Shown here: positions 1-9,369 of the stretch, piece by piece
Position numbering within the stretch: position 1 is the stretch's first letter
Layout: every line of letters starts with the position of its first letter
Assembly (NCBI RefSeq): GCF_003437535.1
Contig: NZ_QSQT01000009.1
Coordinates: 1 to 64,000, forward strand
Direction: 5' to 3'
DNA length: 64,000 bases
Source of the DNA: Phocaeicola plebeius
GTDB taxonomy: Bacteria > Bacteroidota > Bacteroidia > Bacteroidales > Bacteroidaceae
Translations under genes and position numbers: made by a program
The notes under the pieces: generated by a model
The model's database searches: none
The model's input: the letters and a program-made list of their open reading frames with translations, nothing else
Told to the model about the DNA's origin: nothing

Positions 1-48
1 TTTGTCAGGAATTAATCTTCAAACTGACAACTATTTTCAGTACACTTC

Positions 49-109
49 AAACGTCCTTGCGTTTCAAGTCAAACGCACTTGCGTTTTAGAACGAACGCAC
101 TTGCGTTTT
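49..109. repeat. three-unit palindrome array, 22-bp period
   Basis: Three near-identical 12-bp units of the form ACGCACTTGCGT begin at 51, 73 and 95, exactly 22 bp apart. Each is an imperfect palindrome with AAACG/CGTTT outer arms. The array lies upstream of the lipid synthase gene at 269. The same architecture with different sequence is found at 25392-25469 and 46975-47049. Function is unknown: it could be a row of protein sites on one DNA face or small RNA hairpins. The rest of 1-268 shows no gene that I can support. Confidence 0.75.
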
Positions 110-268
110 GGAGGAGTATTGAGACTAAGAGTTTTATCGTGACTTTTTGTTCTATAGAGTAGAGTATATATAAGGCAATTTGACGGAATAGATGGTCATT
201 CTTTCAATTCTGTTTTCGAAAGTCATTGAGTTTTCTGAAATATTCCATATTTTTGCCCGATAACCGTT

Positions 269-1558
269 ATGAAGATGAAAGTAAAGTTATACCTGTTAGG
301 GTGGGTAATAATGATATGCAGTGTGATTTCAGCCAAAGGACAGAGTTTGAAAGAAGTTGTTGGTCAGGCTGAAACGGACACAACCAATGTTTACCTGCCT
401 GCTGATTCCTTGTTTGCCCGTTTTCTGAAAGAAAAACAAATACCTGTTACGGCTTGTAATCGTATGACTTTGTTGAAGAGCGGTCGCAGCAAGTTTGAAC
501 ATCTGTTTGAGGATATAAAGAAGGCTGAAAACTATATCCATCTGGAATACTTTAATTTCCGCAGTGATTCTATTGCCAAGGAATTGTTTACCCTGTTGGC
601 CGAGAAAGCCAAAGAAGGAGTGACAATCAAGGCCCTGTTTGATGACTTTGGAAATTTGTCGAACAGTCGTCCCTTGCGAAAGGAACATCTGAAGATGCTG
701 GCGGAAAGAGGAGTGGAAATGGCCCGTTTCAGTCCCATTCGTTTTCCTTATATCAATCACGTATTTTGTCGTGACCATCAGAAAATTGTGGTGATTGACG
801 GAAAGGTGGGATATACGGGAGGCATGAATATTGCCGATTATTATATCAACGGGCTTCCCGAAATCGGTCCCTGGCGCGATATGCATATTCGTATAGAAGG
901 ACCGGCGGTGCAGTATCTGGAAAAAGCTTTTTTAGGTGTATGGAATAAGGAAACGCACGAAGGTTTGAAAGAAGGACAAGTGCCACACGACACGTTGTGC
1001 GAGGGTTCCGGAAGAAGGGTGGCCATTGTGCAGCGTATTCCGAAAGCTTGTCCGGAAATCATGCGTGAGGCCTATATTGCGGCATTGGATGCTGCAGAAC
1101 GTAAGGTGCAGATTATCAATCCTTATTTTACTCCTACCCGTAAGGTCAGAAATGCTATCAAACGAGCGGCTGAACGGGGAGTTCGGGTGGAAATCATGAT
1201 CCCGGGGAAGTCGGACATCTCTTTTACTCCTGATGCCGGATTTTATATTGCCAATAAGCTGCGTAAGGCGGGAGCACACATCTACGTGTTTAATGGAGGC
1301 TTTCATCATTCTAAAATCATGATGGTGGACGAGCGGTTCTGTACGGTGGGCAGTACGAACTTGAACAGCCGTAGTCTGCATTATGATTATGAAATCAATG
1401 CTTTTATTCTGGATTTGCCTACTACTGCCGAGTTGGGGGAAGTATTTCAGAACGACAAGCTCAACAGTACGATTATGACCCGTGAGGAATATAAGAAGCG
1501 GAGTGTCTGGCGTCGTTTCGTAGGGTGGTTTGCGCATTTGTTTACGCCGGTTATATAA
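269..1558 (+). CDS. cardiolipin synthase-like phospholipase D family protein
   Basis: Predicted to join phosphatidyl groups, making cardiolipin or a related phospholipid at the membrane. Two HKD motifs are intact: H170-K172-D177, followed by GYTGGMNIAD, and H347-K349-D354, followed by GSTNLNSRS. The spacing is as in bacterial cardiolipin synthases. The N-terminus (residues 1-24) is a single hydrophobic segment that looks like a signal peptide ending near AKG, rather than the usual two membrane helices. At 429 residues it is a little short for ClsA. It is followed by holB after 103 bases, with a TATTTTTG promoter element between (1600-1607), so it is probably transcribed separately. The family is certain; the exact lipid product is inferred. 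Confidence 0.85.
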   Translation: MKMKVKLYLLGWVIMICSVISAKGQSLKEVVGQAETDTTNVYLPADSLFARFLKEKQIPVTACNRMTLLKSGRSKFEHLFEDIKKAENYIHLEYFNFRSDSIAKELFTLLAEKAKEGVTIKALFDDFGNLSNSRPLRKEHLKMLAERGVEMARFSPIRFPYINHVFCRDHQKIVVIDGKVGYTGGMNIADYYINGLPEIGPWRDMHIRIEGPAVQYLEKAFLGVWNKETHEGLKEGQVPHDTLCEGSGRRVAIVQRIPKACPEIMREAYIAALDAAERKVQIINPYFTPTRKVRNAIKRAAERGVRVEIMIPGKSDISFTPDAGFYIANKLRKAGAHIYVFNGGFHHSKIMMVDERFCTVGSTNLNSRSLHYDYEINAFILDLPTTAELGEVFQNDKLNSTIMTREEYKKRSVWRRFVGWFAHLFTPVI

Positions 1559-1599
1559 TAATAAAAGGTGAATATCTCCTGAAACTACGATTTTTTTCT

Positions 1600-1607
1600 T
1601 ATTTTTG
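1600..1607 (+). promoter_or_regulatory. putative promoter -7 element for holB operon
   Basis: TATTTTTG matches the Bacteroides -7 consensus TAnnTTTG and lies 54 bases before the holB start. No good TTTG -33 element is seen at the expected distance, so the call is weak. Confidence 0.4.
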
Positions 1608-1661
1608 TCCGATTATATAGTAGTAACAGCCCAAAAAAGAACTTGATTTTTACGGAACAAT

Positions 1662-2792
1662 ATGTCGTTTTTTAAGGATGTAATCGGACAAGAAGATGTG
1701 AAACAACTTCTCATTCATAGTGCAAAGAATGGGAAGATGCCTCATGCTGTGTTGCTGACGGGACCTGCTGGAAGTGGAAAGTTACCCATAGCTTTAGCGG
1801 TGGCACGTTATCTTCTTTGTCATCATCCTGCAGAAAATGATGCGTGCGGACAATGTAATTCGTGTAAGATGATGGACCATCTGGCTCATCCTGACATGCA
1901 TTTTGCTTTTCCGGTAGTACGTAAAAAGGCCGGAAGGGACGTGGTTTGCGATGAATTCCTGCCTCAGTGGCGTGAAATGCTGGGACGTAATTCGTATGCC
2001 GACCTTCAGGAGTGGATGCGGGTCATTGATGCGGGCAATCAGCAGCCTCAGATTTATGTGCGTGAGAGTGATGAAATTCAACGGAAACTCTCGCTGAAAG
2101 CCAGTCAGGGAGGATACAAGGTCATGCTCATCTGGCTTCCGGAAAAAATGAATGTGGAATGTGCGAATAAGTTGCTGAAACTACTGGAAGAACCTCCTTT
2201 AAAGACTGTTTTTCTGTTGGTGAGTGAGGAACCTGACTTATTGCTTCCTACGATTGTGAGTCGTACGCAGCGCATCAATTTAAAGCCCTTGCCGGAGTCG
2301 GACATTGAGCGTTATCTGGTGGAGCGTTATATGCTCCCTGTGGAAGATGCCCGTGACATAGCACACCGTTCGGCCGGAAGCTTGTTGAGGGCTGTGGAAA
2401 ATGTGCATTTGGGAGAGGAAAACAAGCTTTGTTTTGAACTCTTTGTGAACCTCATGCGTACGGCCTATAAACGTGATATTCGTAGCCTGAAAGCGTGGAG
2501 TGAGCAGGTGGCAGGAATGGGGCGCGAACGGCAGAAGAACCTCCTGGAGTATTGCCAGCGGATGGTACGTGAAAACTTTATCTGTAATTTCCGTCAACCT
2601 GATATGGTATATCTGAATCCGGAGGAGTTGCAGTTCGCCAGCCGTTTTGCTCCTTACATCAATGAGCGAAATATTATTTCCGTGATGGAATTGCTGGGGG
2701 AGGCGCAGGTACATATTGAGCAGAATGTGAATCCGAAGATGGTTTTTTTTGACATGGCGCTGAGAATGATTGTAGAAATGAAACAACAATAA
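1662..2792 (+). CDS. holB: DNA polymerase III clamp-loader subunit delta'
   Basis: Subunit of the clamp loader that places the beta clamp on primed DNA. The N-terminal AAA+ fold has a degenerate P-loop near residues 34-41 (GPAGSGKL, with Leu after Lys), fitting a delta' subunit that does not hydrolyse ATP. A cysteine cluster (CGQCNSC, near 62-68, with a Cys ten residues earlier) is the expected zinc site. KLLKLLEEPP and a following SRTQR segment are the family's sensor region. At 376 residues it is normal size. It is followed after six bases by the RicT-like gene, an arrangement also known in Firmicutes (holB-yaaT), which supports both calls. Confidence 0.92.
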   Translation: MSFFKDVIGQEDVKQLLIHSAKNGKMPHAVLLTGPAGSGKLPIALAVARYLLCHHPAENDACGQCNSCKMMDHLAHPDMHFAFPVVRKKAGRDVVCDEFLPQWREMLGRNSYADLQEWMRVIDAGNQQPQIYVRESDEIQRKLSLKASQGGYKVMLIWLPEKMNVECANKLLKLLEEPPLKTVFLLVSEEPDLLLPTIVSRTQRINLKPLPESDIERYLVERYMLPVEDARDIAHRSAGSLLRAVENVHLGEENKLCFELFVNLMRTAYKRDIRSLKAWSEQVAGMGRERQKNLLEYCQRMVRENFICNFRQPDMVYLNPEELQFASRFAPYINERNIISVMELLGEAQVHIEQNVNPKMVFFDMALRMIVEMKQQ

Positions 2793-2798
2793 CAATAT

Positions 2799-4193
2799 AT
2801 GGACGATTTCAAGCTTAAAAACGGAAGTGGCCGACTCTGCTGTGGAGGCTGCGGACGACAGAATAATAAATTGAATACTTACGATTGGCTGGCCGATATT
2901 CCTGGAAACGCGGAGGAACAGGATATGGTGGAAGTTCAGTTTAAGAATACCCGTAAGGGATATTATAAAAACAGCAACGGGCTGCATCTGGAGAAGGGAG
3001 ATATTGTGGCAGTGGAAGCCAGTCCGGGACATGACATCGGTACGGTAACACTGACCGGAAGACTGGTTCCCTTGCAGATGCGTAAGGCTAATTTGAAGCC
3101 TGATGCAGAAATACGCCGTATTTACCGTAAGGTAAAGCCGGTGGACATGGAAAAATATGAGGAAGCAAAATCACGTGAACATGATACAATGATTCGCTCG
3201 CGTAAGATTGCAGAAAGCCTGGGACTTCAGATGAAAATCGGTGACGTGGAATACCAGGGTGATGGCAATAAGGCAATATTCTATTACATTGCAGATGAAC
3301 GCGTGGATTTCCGTCAGCTGATTAAGGTGCTGGCTGAGACTTTCCGGGTGCGTATCGAAATGAAACAGATTGGTGCCCGTCAGGAAGCCGGACGTATCGG
3401 AGGAATCGGACCGTGCGGACGCGAGTTGTGCTGTGCTACGTGGATGACGAACTTCGTTTCAGTATCGACCAGTGCGGCTCGTTTTCAGGATATTTCGCTT
3501 AATCCGCAAAAACTGGCCGGGCAGTGTGCCAAACTGAAATGCTGTCTGAATTATGAAGTAGATGCCTACGTGGAATGTCAGAAACGTTTGCCGAGTAAGG
3601 AAATTACCCTTGAAACGTTGGACAACATGTATTATTACTTCAAGGCAGATATTCTGAAAGGAACTATAACTTATAGTACGGATAAGAGTTTCCTGGCAAA
3701 TGAAGTGACTATCTCTGCACGCAGAGCATTTGAAGTGCTGAATATGAACAAACGGGGAGAAAAGCCTGAAAAATTGGATGACGAATTCTCTGGACGTGAA
3801 TCGCAGCGTTCAAAAGACTTGCTGGAACAAGAGAGCTTGACCCGTTTTGACAAGACAAAAGGCGGAAAGAACCGGAAAAAGAAACAAAAAGGGCAGGCAT
3901 CACAAAACAATGCGTCAGCGGCTCCTGAAGCAGGTAATGGACAAACTCCAGACATTCCTAAGGAGAAAGAAAATAAAGGACCGCAAGGAAGAAATAACCG
4001 TCCACAGAGACCGAAAGGGAATCCGGCTCCGGCAGCTCCACAGGCTCCAGCGGCTGAAAATGCCGGAAATGCACCACAGGCAAAAGCCGGTCAGGAACCT
4101 CGCCCTAACCGCAACGGACGGAGAAATTTCCGTCGGAATAACGAGGGAAACAAACGTCCGGAGCGTAATACAAATACGGATGTACAGGCTTAA
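2799..4193 (+). CDS. PSP1 / RicT (YaaT)-family protein
   Basis: Member of the PSP1 C-terminal domain family, whose Bacillus member RicT (YaaT) is part of an Fe-S protein complex that affects RNA processing and sporulation; the Bacteroides role is not established. The conserved core spans about residues 20-300. Cysteine-rich signatures GPCGRELCC (near 206-214) and a later CAKLKCCLNYE match family members with cluster-binding cysteines. Residues 335-464 form a low-complexity, basic tail rich in Asn, Pro, Ala, Lys and Arg, typical of Bacteroidales versions and plausibly nucleic-acid binding. It is coupled to holB upstream, and its last 14 bases overlap the start of gldH. Confidence 0.87.
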   Translation: MDDFKLKNGSGRLCCGGCGRQNNKLNTYDWLADIPGNAEEQDMVEVQFKNTRKGYYKNSNGLHLEKGDIVAVEASPGHDIGTVTLTGRLVPLQMRKANLKPDAEIRRIYRKVKPVDMEKYEEAKSREHDTMIRSRKIAESLGLQMKIGDVEYQGDGNKAIFYYIADERVDFRQLIKVLAETFRVRIEMKQIGARQEAGRIGGIGPCGRELCCATWMTNFVSVSTSAARFQDISLNPQKLAGQCAKLKCCLNYEVDAYVECQKRLPSKEITLETLDNMYYYFKADILKGTITYSTDKSFLANEVTISARRAFEVLNMNKRGEKPEKLDDEFSGRESQRSKDLLEQESLTRFDKTKGGKNRKKKQKGQASQNNASAAPEAGNGQTPDIPKEKENKGPQGRNNRPQRPKGNPAPAAPQAPAAENAGNAPQAKAGQEPRPNRNGRRNFRRNNEGNKRPERNTNTDVQA

Positions 4194-4731
4194 AGAATCT
4201 TTTATCTATTATATAAAGGCAGGACTGGCACTATGTGTCTTGTTCCTGCTGAATGCCTGTCATACAGATACACGGTATCATGTATATCAGGCTGTTTCTG
4301 GTGAAGAAGGCTGGGATAAATCCGATTCCCTGGCTTTCCATCTTCCTGTAGGACTTTCTTCCGGTGAGTACCGGATGGAGATAGGTCTCCGTCATACCGG
4401 AGAATATTCTTATCGGGATATCTGGCTTTCGGTGACGCAGTCGGAAGGCGATTCAATACCGCCCCGCACGGATACACTACACATTTATCTGACCGATGAA
4501 AAAGGACACTGGGTGCAGAGTGGGGCAATGGGAGGATTGTATCAGCATGTATATGTGTCAGATAAACCGGTTATTTTCTCTACCGATTCAATAGACCGCA
4601 TTTTTCGTATCACTCATCTGATGAGGCAGAATCCATTACCTGGAATATCCGATGTGGGAATCCGGTTATTTCTCCCTGGCCGCGTCAATGCGGAGGAAGA
4701 CAAACAGCAGGATGGTAAATCCCCACAATGA
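4180..4731 (+). CDS. gldH: GldH-like lipoprotein
   Basis: A 183-residue lipoprotein with a hydrophobic N-terminal segment and lipobox LLNAC (Cys near residue 27). Sequence and position, immediately after the PSP1/RicT gene and next to rodA, fit the GldH family named for gliding motility in Flavobacterium. Gut Bacteroides do not glide, so here it is probably a cell-envelope protein of unknown function. The open frame continues upstream to 3847 through the RicT gene, but the ATG at 4180 gives the signal peptide and is preferred. The last 66 bases overlap the convergent end of rodA. Confidence 0.75.
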   Translation: MYRLKESFIYYIKAGLALCVLFLLNACHTDTRYHVYQAVSGEEGWDKSDSLAFHLPVGLSSGEYRMEIGLRHTGEYSYRDIWLSVTQSEGDSIPPRTDTLHIYLTDEKGHWVQSGAMGGLYQHVYVSDKPVIFSTDSIDRIFRITHLMRQNPLPGISDVGIRLFLPGRVNAEEDKQQDGKSPQ

Positions 4732-6129
4732 GGAACCGCCGTAGCTGAAGAAGGGAAGGGGGATACCGATAACGGGGGTTAGTCCGAGAACCATTCCTAT
4801 ATTGATGAAGAGATGGAAAAAGAATATACTCAGTACACAGTAGCCGTATACTCTTCCAAAGCGGCTTTCCTGTCGCTCGGATAGCACGATAAGGCGTAGA
4901 ATGAGTGCCATAAACAAGAAAATGACAAAAGCGGAGCCGACAAATCCTTGCTCTTCGCCAATGGTACAGAAAATGAAGTCGGTATCCTGTTCCGGAACGT
5001 ATTTCAATTTGGTCTGTGTACCGTTGAGAAAGCCTTTTCCGAATAATCCTCCGGAACCGATGGCAATTTTACTTTGGTTGACATTGTATCCAGCTCCTGC
5101 AGGGTCATCTTTCATTCCCAATAGCACTTCAATTCGAATCTTCTGGTGAGGTTCAAGTACCTGATTGAATACATAGTCGGTCGAGAAGAAAAAGATGCCC
5201 GAGCCAACTACGAACAGAATTACATAGAAATAAGCTCTCAGTCGTTCACGCAGATAGAAGAAAGCCAGTGTGAGTACGATACCTCCACAAAGGGCTAACT
5301 GGAGATGACATACATTAAATGGAATTACATAGTTGGAAAACAGGGCTCCTAATAACGTTCCTCCGCCTCCGATACCGAAAATGTAGGCTGCAAGTTTGGG
5401 CGACTGACGCTGACAATATTTTCCCACCAGAAAGGAAGAAAGCAGAATGACCAGCGTCAACACGGAGAATTCTCCCCATGATGTCATTTCATCAGGCATA
5501 ATTTCTGCACTGAATTTTAGGCCGACAATAAAAAATACCACAGCGCAGATTCCGGAAAATAGAACCGTTCCGGTCATCCCTTCTCTGTAGAGCATTAAAA
5601 AAAAGGATAGGTACACCAGGGCAGAACCTGTTTCTTTCTGGAGTATAATCAATGCCATAGGTAGCAGAATGATGCCCAATACAGTTATCAGATTGCGGGT
5701 GCGCTGCATCTGGAAAGTATATTCGTTTATATATTTTCCTAATGCAAGGGCTGTGGCAAATTTGGCGAATTCAGCGGGTTGCAGACTTACCGGTCCTAAT
5801 ACAATCCATGAACGTGAACCTTTGATTTCATGCGGATTGAAGATAGTACCGAATAGTAGCAAAATCATAATGCCATAAAGCAGATAAGCGTAGGTGTCGT
5901 ATACACGGTCTTCAAGCATGAGTATGACAAAGCCTATCCCCAGTGAATAGCCTATCCACATCAGCTGTTTACCGGCGCGTGTGGTAATATCCAGGAAATT
6001 CGGCTCACCATAATCGTAACTTGCTCCGCACACACTGAACCATCCGCAGATGACCAGTATCAGGTAAAGTCCGATGGTCCACCAGTCCACATTTTTCCAT
6101 ACACTACCTCTCATGTATCCCATAATCAA
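4666..6129 (-). CDS. rodA: RodA, SEDS-family peptidoglycan glycosyltransferase
   Basis: Polytopic membrane enzyme that polymerises lipid II during cell elongation with PBP2. About ten hydrophobic helices are visible. SEDS signatures include QPAEFAKFATALALGKYI, a DTDFIF segment near residue 385, and GLTPVIGIPLPFFSYGGSSL near the C-terminus. The start is uncertain: Met1, Met3 (6123) and Met6 (6114) are all possible; the first overlaps mrdA by 26 bases. At 487 residues it is longer than enteric RodA (about 370), as is normal in Bacteroidetes. It is the last gene of the shape operon, and its 3' end overlaps gldH on the other strand. Confidence 0.95.
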   Translation of the reverse strand: MIMGYMRGSVWKNVDWWTIGLYLILVICGWFSVCGASYDYGEPNFLDITTRAGKQLMWIGYSLGIGFVILMLEDRVYDTYAYLLYGIMILLLFGTIFNPHEIKGSRSWIVLGPVSLQPAEFAKFATALALGKYINEYTFQMQRTRNLITVLGIILLPMALIILQKETGSALVYLSFFLMLYREGMTGTVLFSGICAVVFFIVGLKFSAEIMPDEMTSWGEFSVLTLVILLSSFLVGKYCQRQSPKLAAYIFGIGGGGTLLGALFSNYVIPFNVCHLQLALCGGIVLTLAFFYLRERLRAYFYVILFVVGSGIFFFSTDYVFNQVLEPHQKIRIEVLLGMKDDPAGAGYNVNQSKIAIGSGGLFGKGFLNGTQTKLKYVPEQDTDFIFCTIGEEQGFVGSAFVIFLFMALILRLIVLSERQESRFGRVYGYCVLSIFFFHLFINIGMVLGLTPVIGIPLPFFSYGGSSLWGFTILLFVFLRIDAAREK

Positions 6130-7954
6130 TCCTCCTGTTTTGAATCTCTGTAGCCATGACTTCGTCTTCTGGCGAGAGTTTCCCTTTTAAATACTTTTCA
6201 ATCATGAGTCGTCCGATAGGTACACCGTATACCGCACCGAATCCTCCGTTTTCCACATAGACTGCTATGGCAATCTTGGGATCTTTCATGGGAGCAAATC
6301 CCATAAAGGCAGAGTGGTCTTTTCCACGGTTCTGGGCCGTTCCGGTTTTTCCACATACCTCGATGTCGGGCAGGTTGGCTCCTCTACAGGTTCCGCCCAA
6401 TACGGCAGAGCGCATACCTTGCACCACCTCCTCATAGTGGGAACGGTCTACCATGGTATATCTTTTTTGTGTGTAAAGGGTGTCGAGTGGTTCACCTTCT
6501 ACTTCCTTCACTACATGGGGGGTGATAAAATAGCCTCTGTTGGCAATGGTTGCTCCTAAGTTGGCTATTTGTAATGGAGTCAGTGTGACCTCACCTTGCC
6601 CGATGGAAATACTGATGATGGTCAGTCCATTCCATGAGCCTCGGTAAGCTTTGTCGTAGACGCTAGCATTGGGGATAAATCCTCTTTTCTCTCCGGGAAG
6701 GTCGATTCCCAACGGATAACCGAATCCCATGGATACCATATAGTCTCTCCAGGTGTTCATGGCTTTTTGTACGGTTCCGTATTTCTTTCGGGCGCCAATC
6801 ATGTAATAGAGCCCCCAGCAGAAATATCCGTTGCAGGAAGTTGCTAATGCCGGAATCAGTGAAAGCGGCGAGGGGTGACCGTGGCAGCCAACATGAAGTC
6901 CCCGGAAGTTGAATCCACCAAAACACGGATAACTGGTCTGGGTGGTTATAATTCCCTCTTGCAGGAAGGTCAGTGCCTGTGAGGTCTTGAAAGTGGAGCC
7001 TGGCGGATAGGTACCCATGATGGCACGGTTCAGTAAAGGCTTCCAGGGGTCACGTGCCAGTATCAGGTGGTTCTTACCGCGGTTTCTTCCGACCATTTTT
7101 CGAGGATCGTAAGTCGGTGAAGAAACTAGGCAGAGTACTTCGCCTGTAGATGGTTCTATGGCTACAATACTTCCGATTTTTCCTTCCAACAGACGTTCTC
7201 CCAGCTCCTGAAGTTCGATGTCCAGACTCAGTCGCAGGTTTTTTCCTGCTACAGGAGCTTTATCGAATTTCCCGTCCATGTAATTCCCTTGGATTCGTCC
7301 TCGGGCATCACGCAACAATATTTCGATACCTTTTTCTCCTCGTAACTGCTTTTCGTAAGAACGCTCTACACCTAATTTACCGATAAAGTCGCCGGGAATA
7401 TAGTATTCATCCTTTTCCATATCGGATTTGGAAACTTCGGCAATATCTCCCAGGATGTGAGCTCCGGCATTGTAGGTATATTGTCGGATGGTACGTCGCT
7501 GGATATAGAATCCTGGAAACTTAAACAGTTTTTCCTGGAACATACCACAATCTTCGGCCGACAGCTGGGTAAGAAATACCTGGTTGGTGTAAGGGGAGTA
7601 GCCAGGATTAAGCCGGCGATCTTTCATGTCACGGAATTTTTTTCGCAGAAACTCCGGTGAGATTTTCAGTGTTTGGCATAAATCCATGGTATCCAGCTCC
7701 GTAATTTCTTTCATAATCACAGTGATGTCGTAAGCAGCCTGATTATAAACCAGCAGTTTATCATTCCGGTCGTATATGACTCCTCGGCTTGGATATTGTA
7801 TTTTTTTGAGAAAAGCGTTGCTGTCGGCATTTTTCTTGTAGTCTTCACTCATGATTTGTAGTGAAAGTAAACGTATAAGAAAAATCAGCACAATCACAAT
7901 GACTGCACCGCCAATTACATATTTTCGCTTTTCAAGATCGTAGTTTCTTTCCAC
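6104..7954 (-). CDS. mrdA: penicillin-binding protein 2 (elongation transpeptidase)
   Basis: Class B penicillin-binding protein that cross-links peptidoglycan made by RodA. There is one N-terminal membrane helix (residues 12-33), a dimerisation domain, and the transpeptidase triad: S320-TFK, S373-C-N and K536-T-G. The start is GTG at 7954, and the first G is shared with the TAG stop of mreD (TAGTG), so translation is probably coupled. Length 616 residues is normal. It is paired with rodA downstream, as in the RodA-PBP2 complex. Confidence 0.96.
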   Translation of the reverse strand: MERNYDLEKRKYVIGGAVIVIVLIFLIRLLSLQIMSEDYKKNADSNAFLKKIQYPSRGVIYDRNDKLLVYNQAAYDITVIMKEITELDTMDLCQTLKISPEFLRKKFRDMKDRRLNPGYSPYTNQVFLTQLSAEDCGMFQEKLFKFPGFYIQRRTIRQYTYNAGAHILGDIAEVSKSDMEKDEYYIPGDFIGKLGVERSYEKQLRGEKGIEILLRDARGRIQGNYMDGKFDKAPVAGKNLRLSLDIELQELGERLLEGKIGSIVAIEPSTGEVLCLVSSPTYDPRKMVGRNRGKNHLILARDPWKPLLNRAIMGTYPPGSTFKTSQALTFLQEGIITTQTSYPCFGGFNFRGLHVGCHGHPSPLSLIPALATSCNGYFCWGLYYMIGARKKYGTVQKAMNTWRDYMVSMGFGYPLGIDLPGEKRGFIPNASVYDKAYRGSWNGLTIISISIGQGEVTLTPLQIANLGATIANRGYFITPHVVKEVEGEPLDTLYTQKRYTMVDRSHYEEVVQGMRSAVLGGTCRGANLPDIEVCGKTGTAQNRGKDHSAFMGFAPMKDPKIAIAVYVENGGFGAVYGVPIGRLMIEKYLKGKLSPEDEVMATEIQNRRIDYGIHER

Positions 7955-8451
7955 TATTTTTTCCTCCTGACAGAATCAACACATAAGATGAATATGAGCG
8001 TGATAATTGTATCACTGGCAATTTTCAGCAACAGCGTGGGCGTGTTGGCCAATGAGAATGTATCCAAGATATTCAGTATGAAAGCATGTAATAAAACAAG
8101 GACTATCGTGTACCGGAAAAATGAAGCAAATCCCATCTGATACATGCCTGGTTCAAAGTTGTCTGTAATGTCACGCAAGGAAAACAATCTGAGAATCCAT
8201 GGGCGGCAGAAGGCTGTACATACAGCTGTGGCAGCGTTTAATCCTGGGGTGTTGCTGAAAATATCGATGCAAAGTCCTAAAGAAAAGGCCCATAACATTA
8301 ATCCCTTACGGCTGTTGTCTGAATCTATCTTCAATAAAAAGTAGATATAGAACAAGGGTGTGGCATATTGTTCAAAATGAATGTGGTTGAGTACCAGTAC
8401 TTGCAGTAAGACAAGTATGATGAACCATTCAAGACGTATGATATATTGCAT
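7954..8451 (-). CDS. mreD: rod shape-determining protein MreD
   Basis: Small integral membrane protein of the elongasome, linking MreC to the synthetic enzymes. The 165 residues contain five to six hydrophobic helices. The sequence is weakly conserved, but the place between mreC and mrdA and the size fit MreD well. It starts 30 bases after mreC and overlaps the mrdA start by one base. Confidence 0.9.
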   Translation of the reverse strand: MQYIIRLEWFIILVLLQVLVLNHIHFEQYATPLFYIYFLLKIDSDNSRKGLMLWAFSLGLCIDIFSNTPGLNAATAVCTAFCRPWILRLFSLRDITDNFEPGMYQMGFASFFRYTIVLVLLHAFILNILDTFSLANTPTLLLKIASDTIITLIFILCVDSVRRKK

Positions 8452-8481
8452 AATTACCTTGGCTTTCTGTATCGTTAATTT

Positions 8482-9333
8482 TTATGGTTGCATTGAATGT
8501 ATGCTGTCCTCAAGTTGTGCCTGCTCAGTGCCGTTGAATGACCCTAAAACCCTGACATTGTTCAGTCGGGCAAAGTCTGTGAATAGCTTGACTTTGAGCA
8601 GATAAGATAGTCCGTCGTGACTGTCTTCCATATCATCTACGGTTCCTACGGGAATCCCGGCAGGAAAAACAGCACTATGACCACTTGTTACAATCGTATC
8701 GCCCAATGAGAATTCGGAATGTCGGGGCATATCTTTGACGTAGGCATATTGTGAAGAACCTCCTTCCCATTTCAGGAAACCAAAATAAGAGGTTCGTTTG
8801 ATTTTACAGCTGATGCTGCTTTTGGAATTTAATACGGGCAGTACAATGGCATGATGCTTTCCTGTGAGATAAACAATGCCGACTACTCCGTTTCCACATA
8901 CGACTCCCATTTCCGGGCGGATGCCGTCGGCCTCTCCTTTGTCGATGGTAATGAAATTGTTGGGGTGTGTGATGCTGTTGTTGACTACTCTTGCATCATA
9001 TAGCACATAGTCTTTTAATGCTTCTTTACGCAGGTTAGCCACTCCTGTAGTGTCTTGCGTATATTGTTCTAAGGCTTGTGACAAGCGTTCCACTTCAATC
9101 TCCAATTCGACATTTCGTGCTGTTAGGTCCTTGTTGACTTCTGTCAGGCCAAAATAGCGTGTTACTTGGCTGGAAGCTTCATATACTATTCCTGCGAGGT
9201 AGTTGGCAGAAGTAAAAAAAGCACTTCCCTGATAGTTGTTGAAACGGAACAGCAGGGTAAGTGAAATAACCTCTAATAGAACGAAAAGGAACCAGTGATT
9301 ATATTTCAGCAGAAAATTGAGCAGATTTCGCAT
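8482..9333 (-). CDS. mreC: rod shape-determining protein MreC
   Basis: Bitopic membrane protein of the elongasome that acts in the periplasm and is thought to activate PBP2. One membrane helix (about residues 12-30), a coiled coil (about 63-92, rich in Glu and Leu), then the beta-rich MreC core with GVVGIVYLTG and a TSGHSAVFPAGIPVGTV segment near 215-232. The 283-residue length is typical. It is separated from mreB by 88 bases that hold a strong hairpin. Confidence 0.94.
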   Translation of the reverse strand: MRNLLNFLLKYNHWFLFVLLEVISLTLLFRFNNYQGSAFFTSANYLAGIVYEASSQVTRYFGLTEVNKDLTARNVELEIEVERLSQALEQYTQDTTGVANLRKEALKDYVLYDARVVNNSITHPNNFITIDKGEADGIRPEMGVVCGNGVVGIVYLTGKHHAIVLPVLNSKSSISCKIKRTSYFGFLKWEGGSSQYAYVKDMPRHSEFSLGDTIVTSGHSAVFPAGIPVGTVDDMEDSHDGLSYLLKVKLFTDFARLNNVRVLGSFNGTEQAQLEDSIHSMQP

Positions 9334-9369
9334 GTCAGAGAATCCGAATGGTGTATAAACGAAAAAATG

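Noticed and set aside
329..1537. Several minus-strand frames beneath the phospholipase D-type gene
   Set aside because: Shadows of a well-supported gene; no domain and no start signals.
3847..4179. Upstream extension of the gldH frame
   Set aside because: It overlaps the RicT C-terminal coding region in another frame, is basic low-complexity, and would bury the lipoprotein signal.
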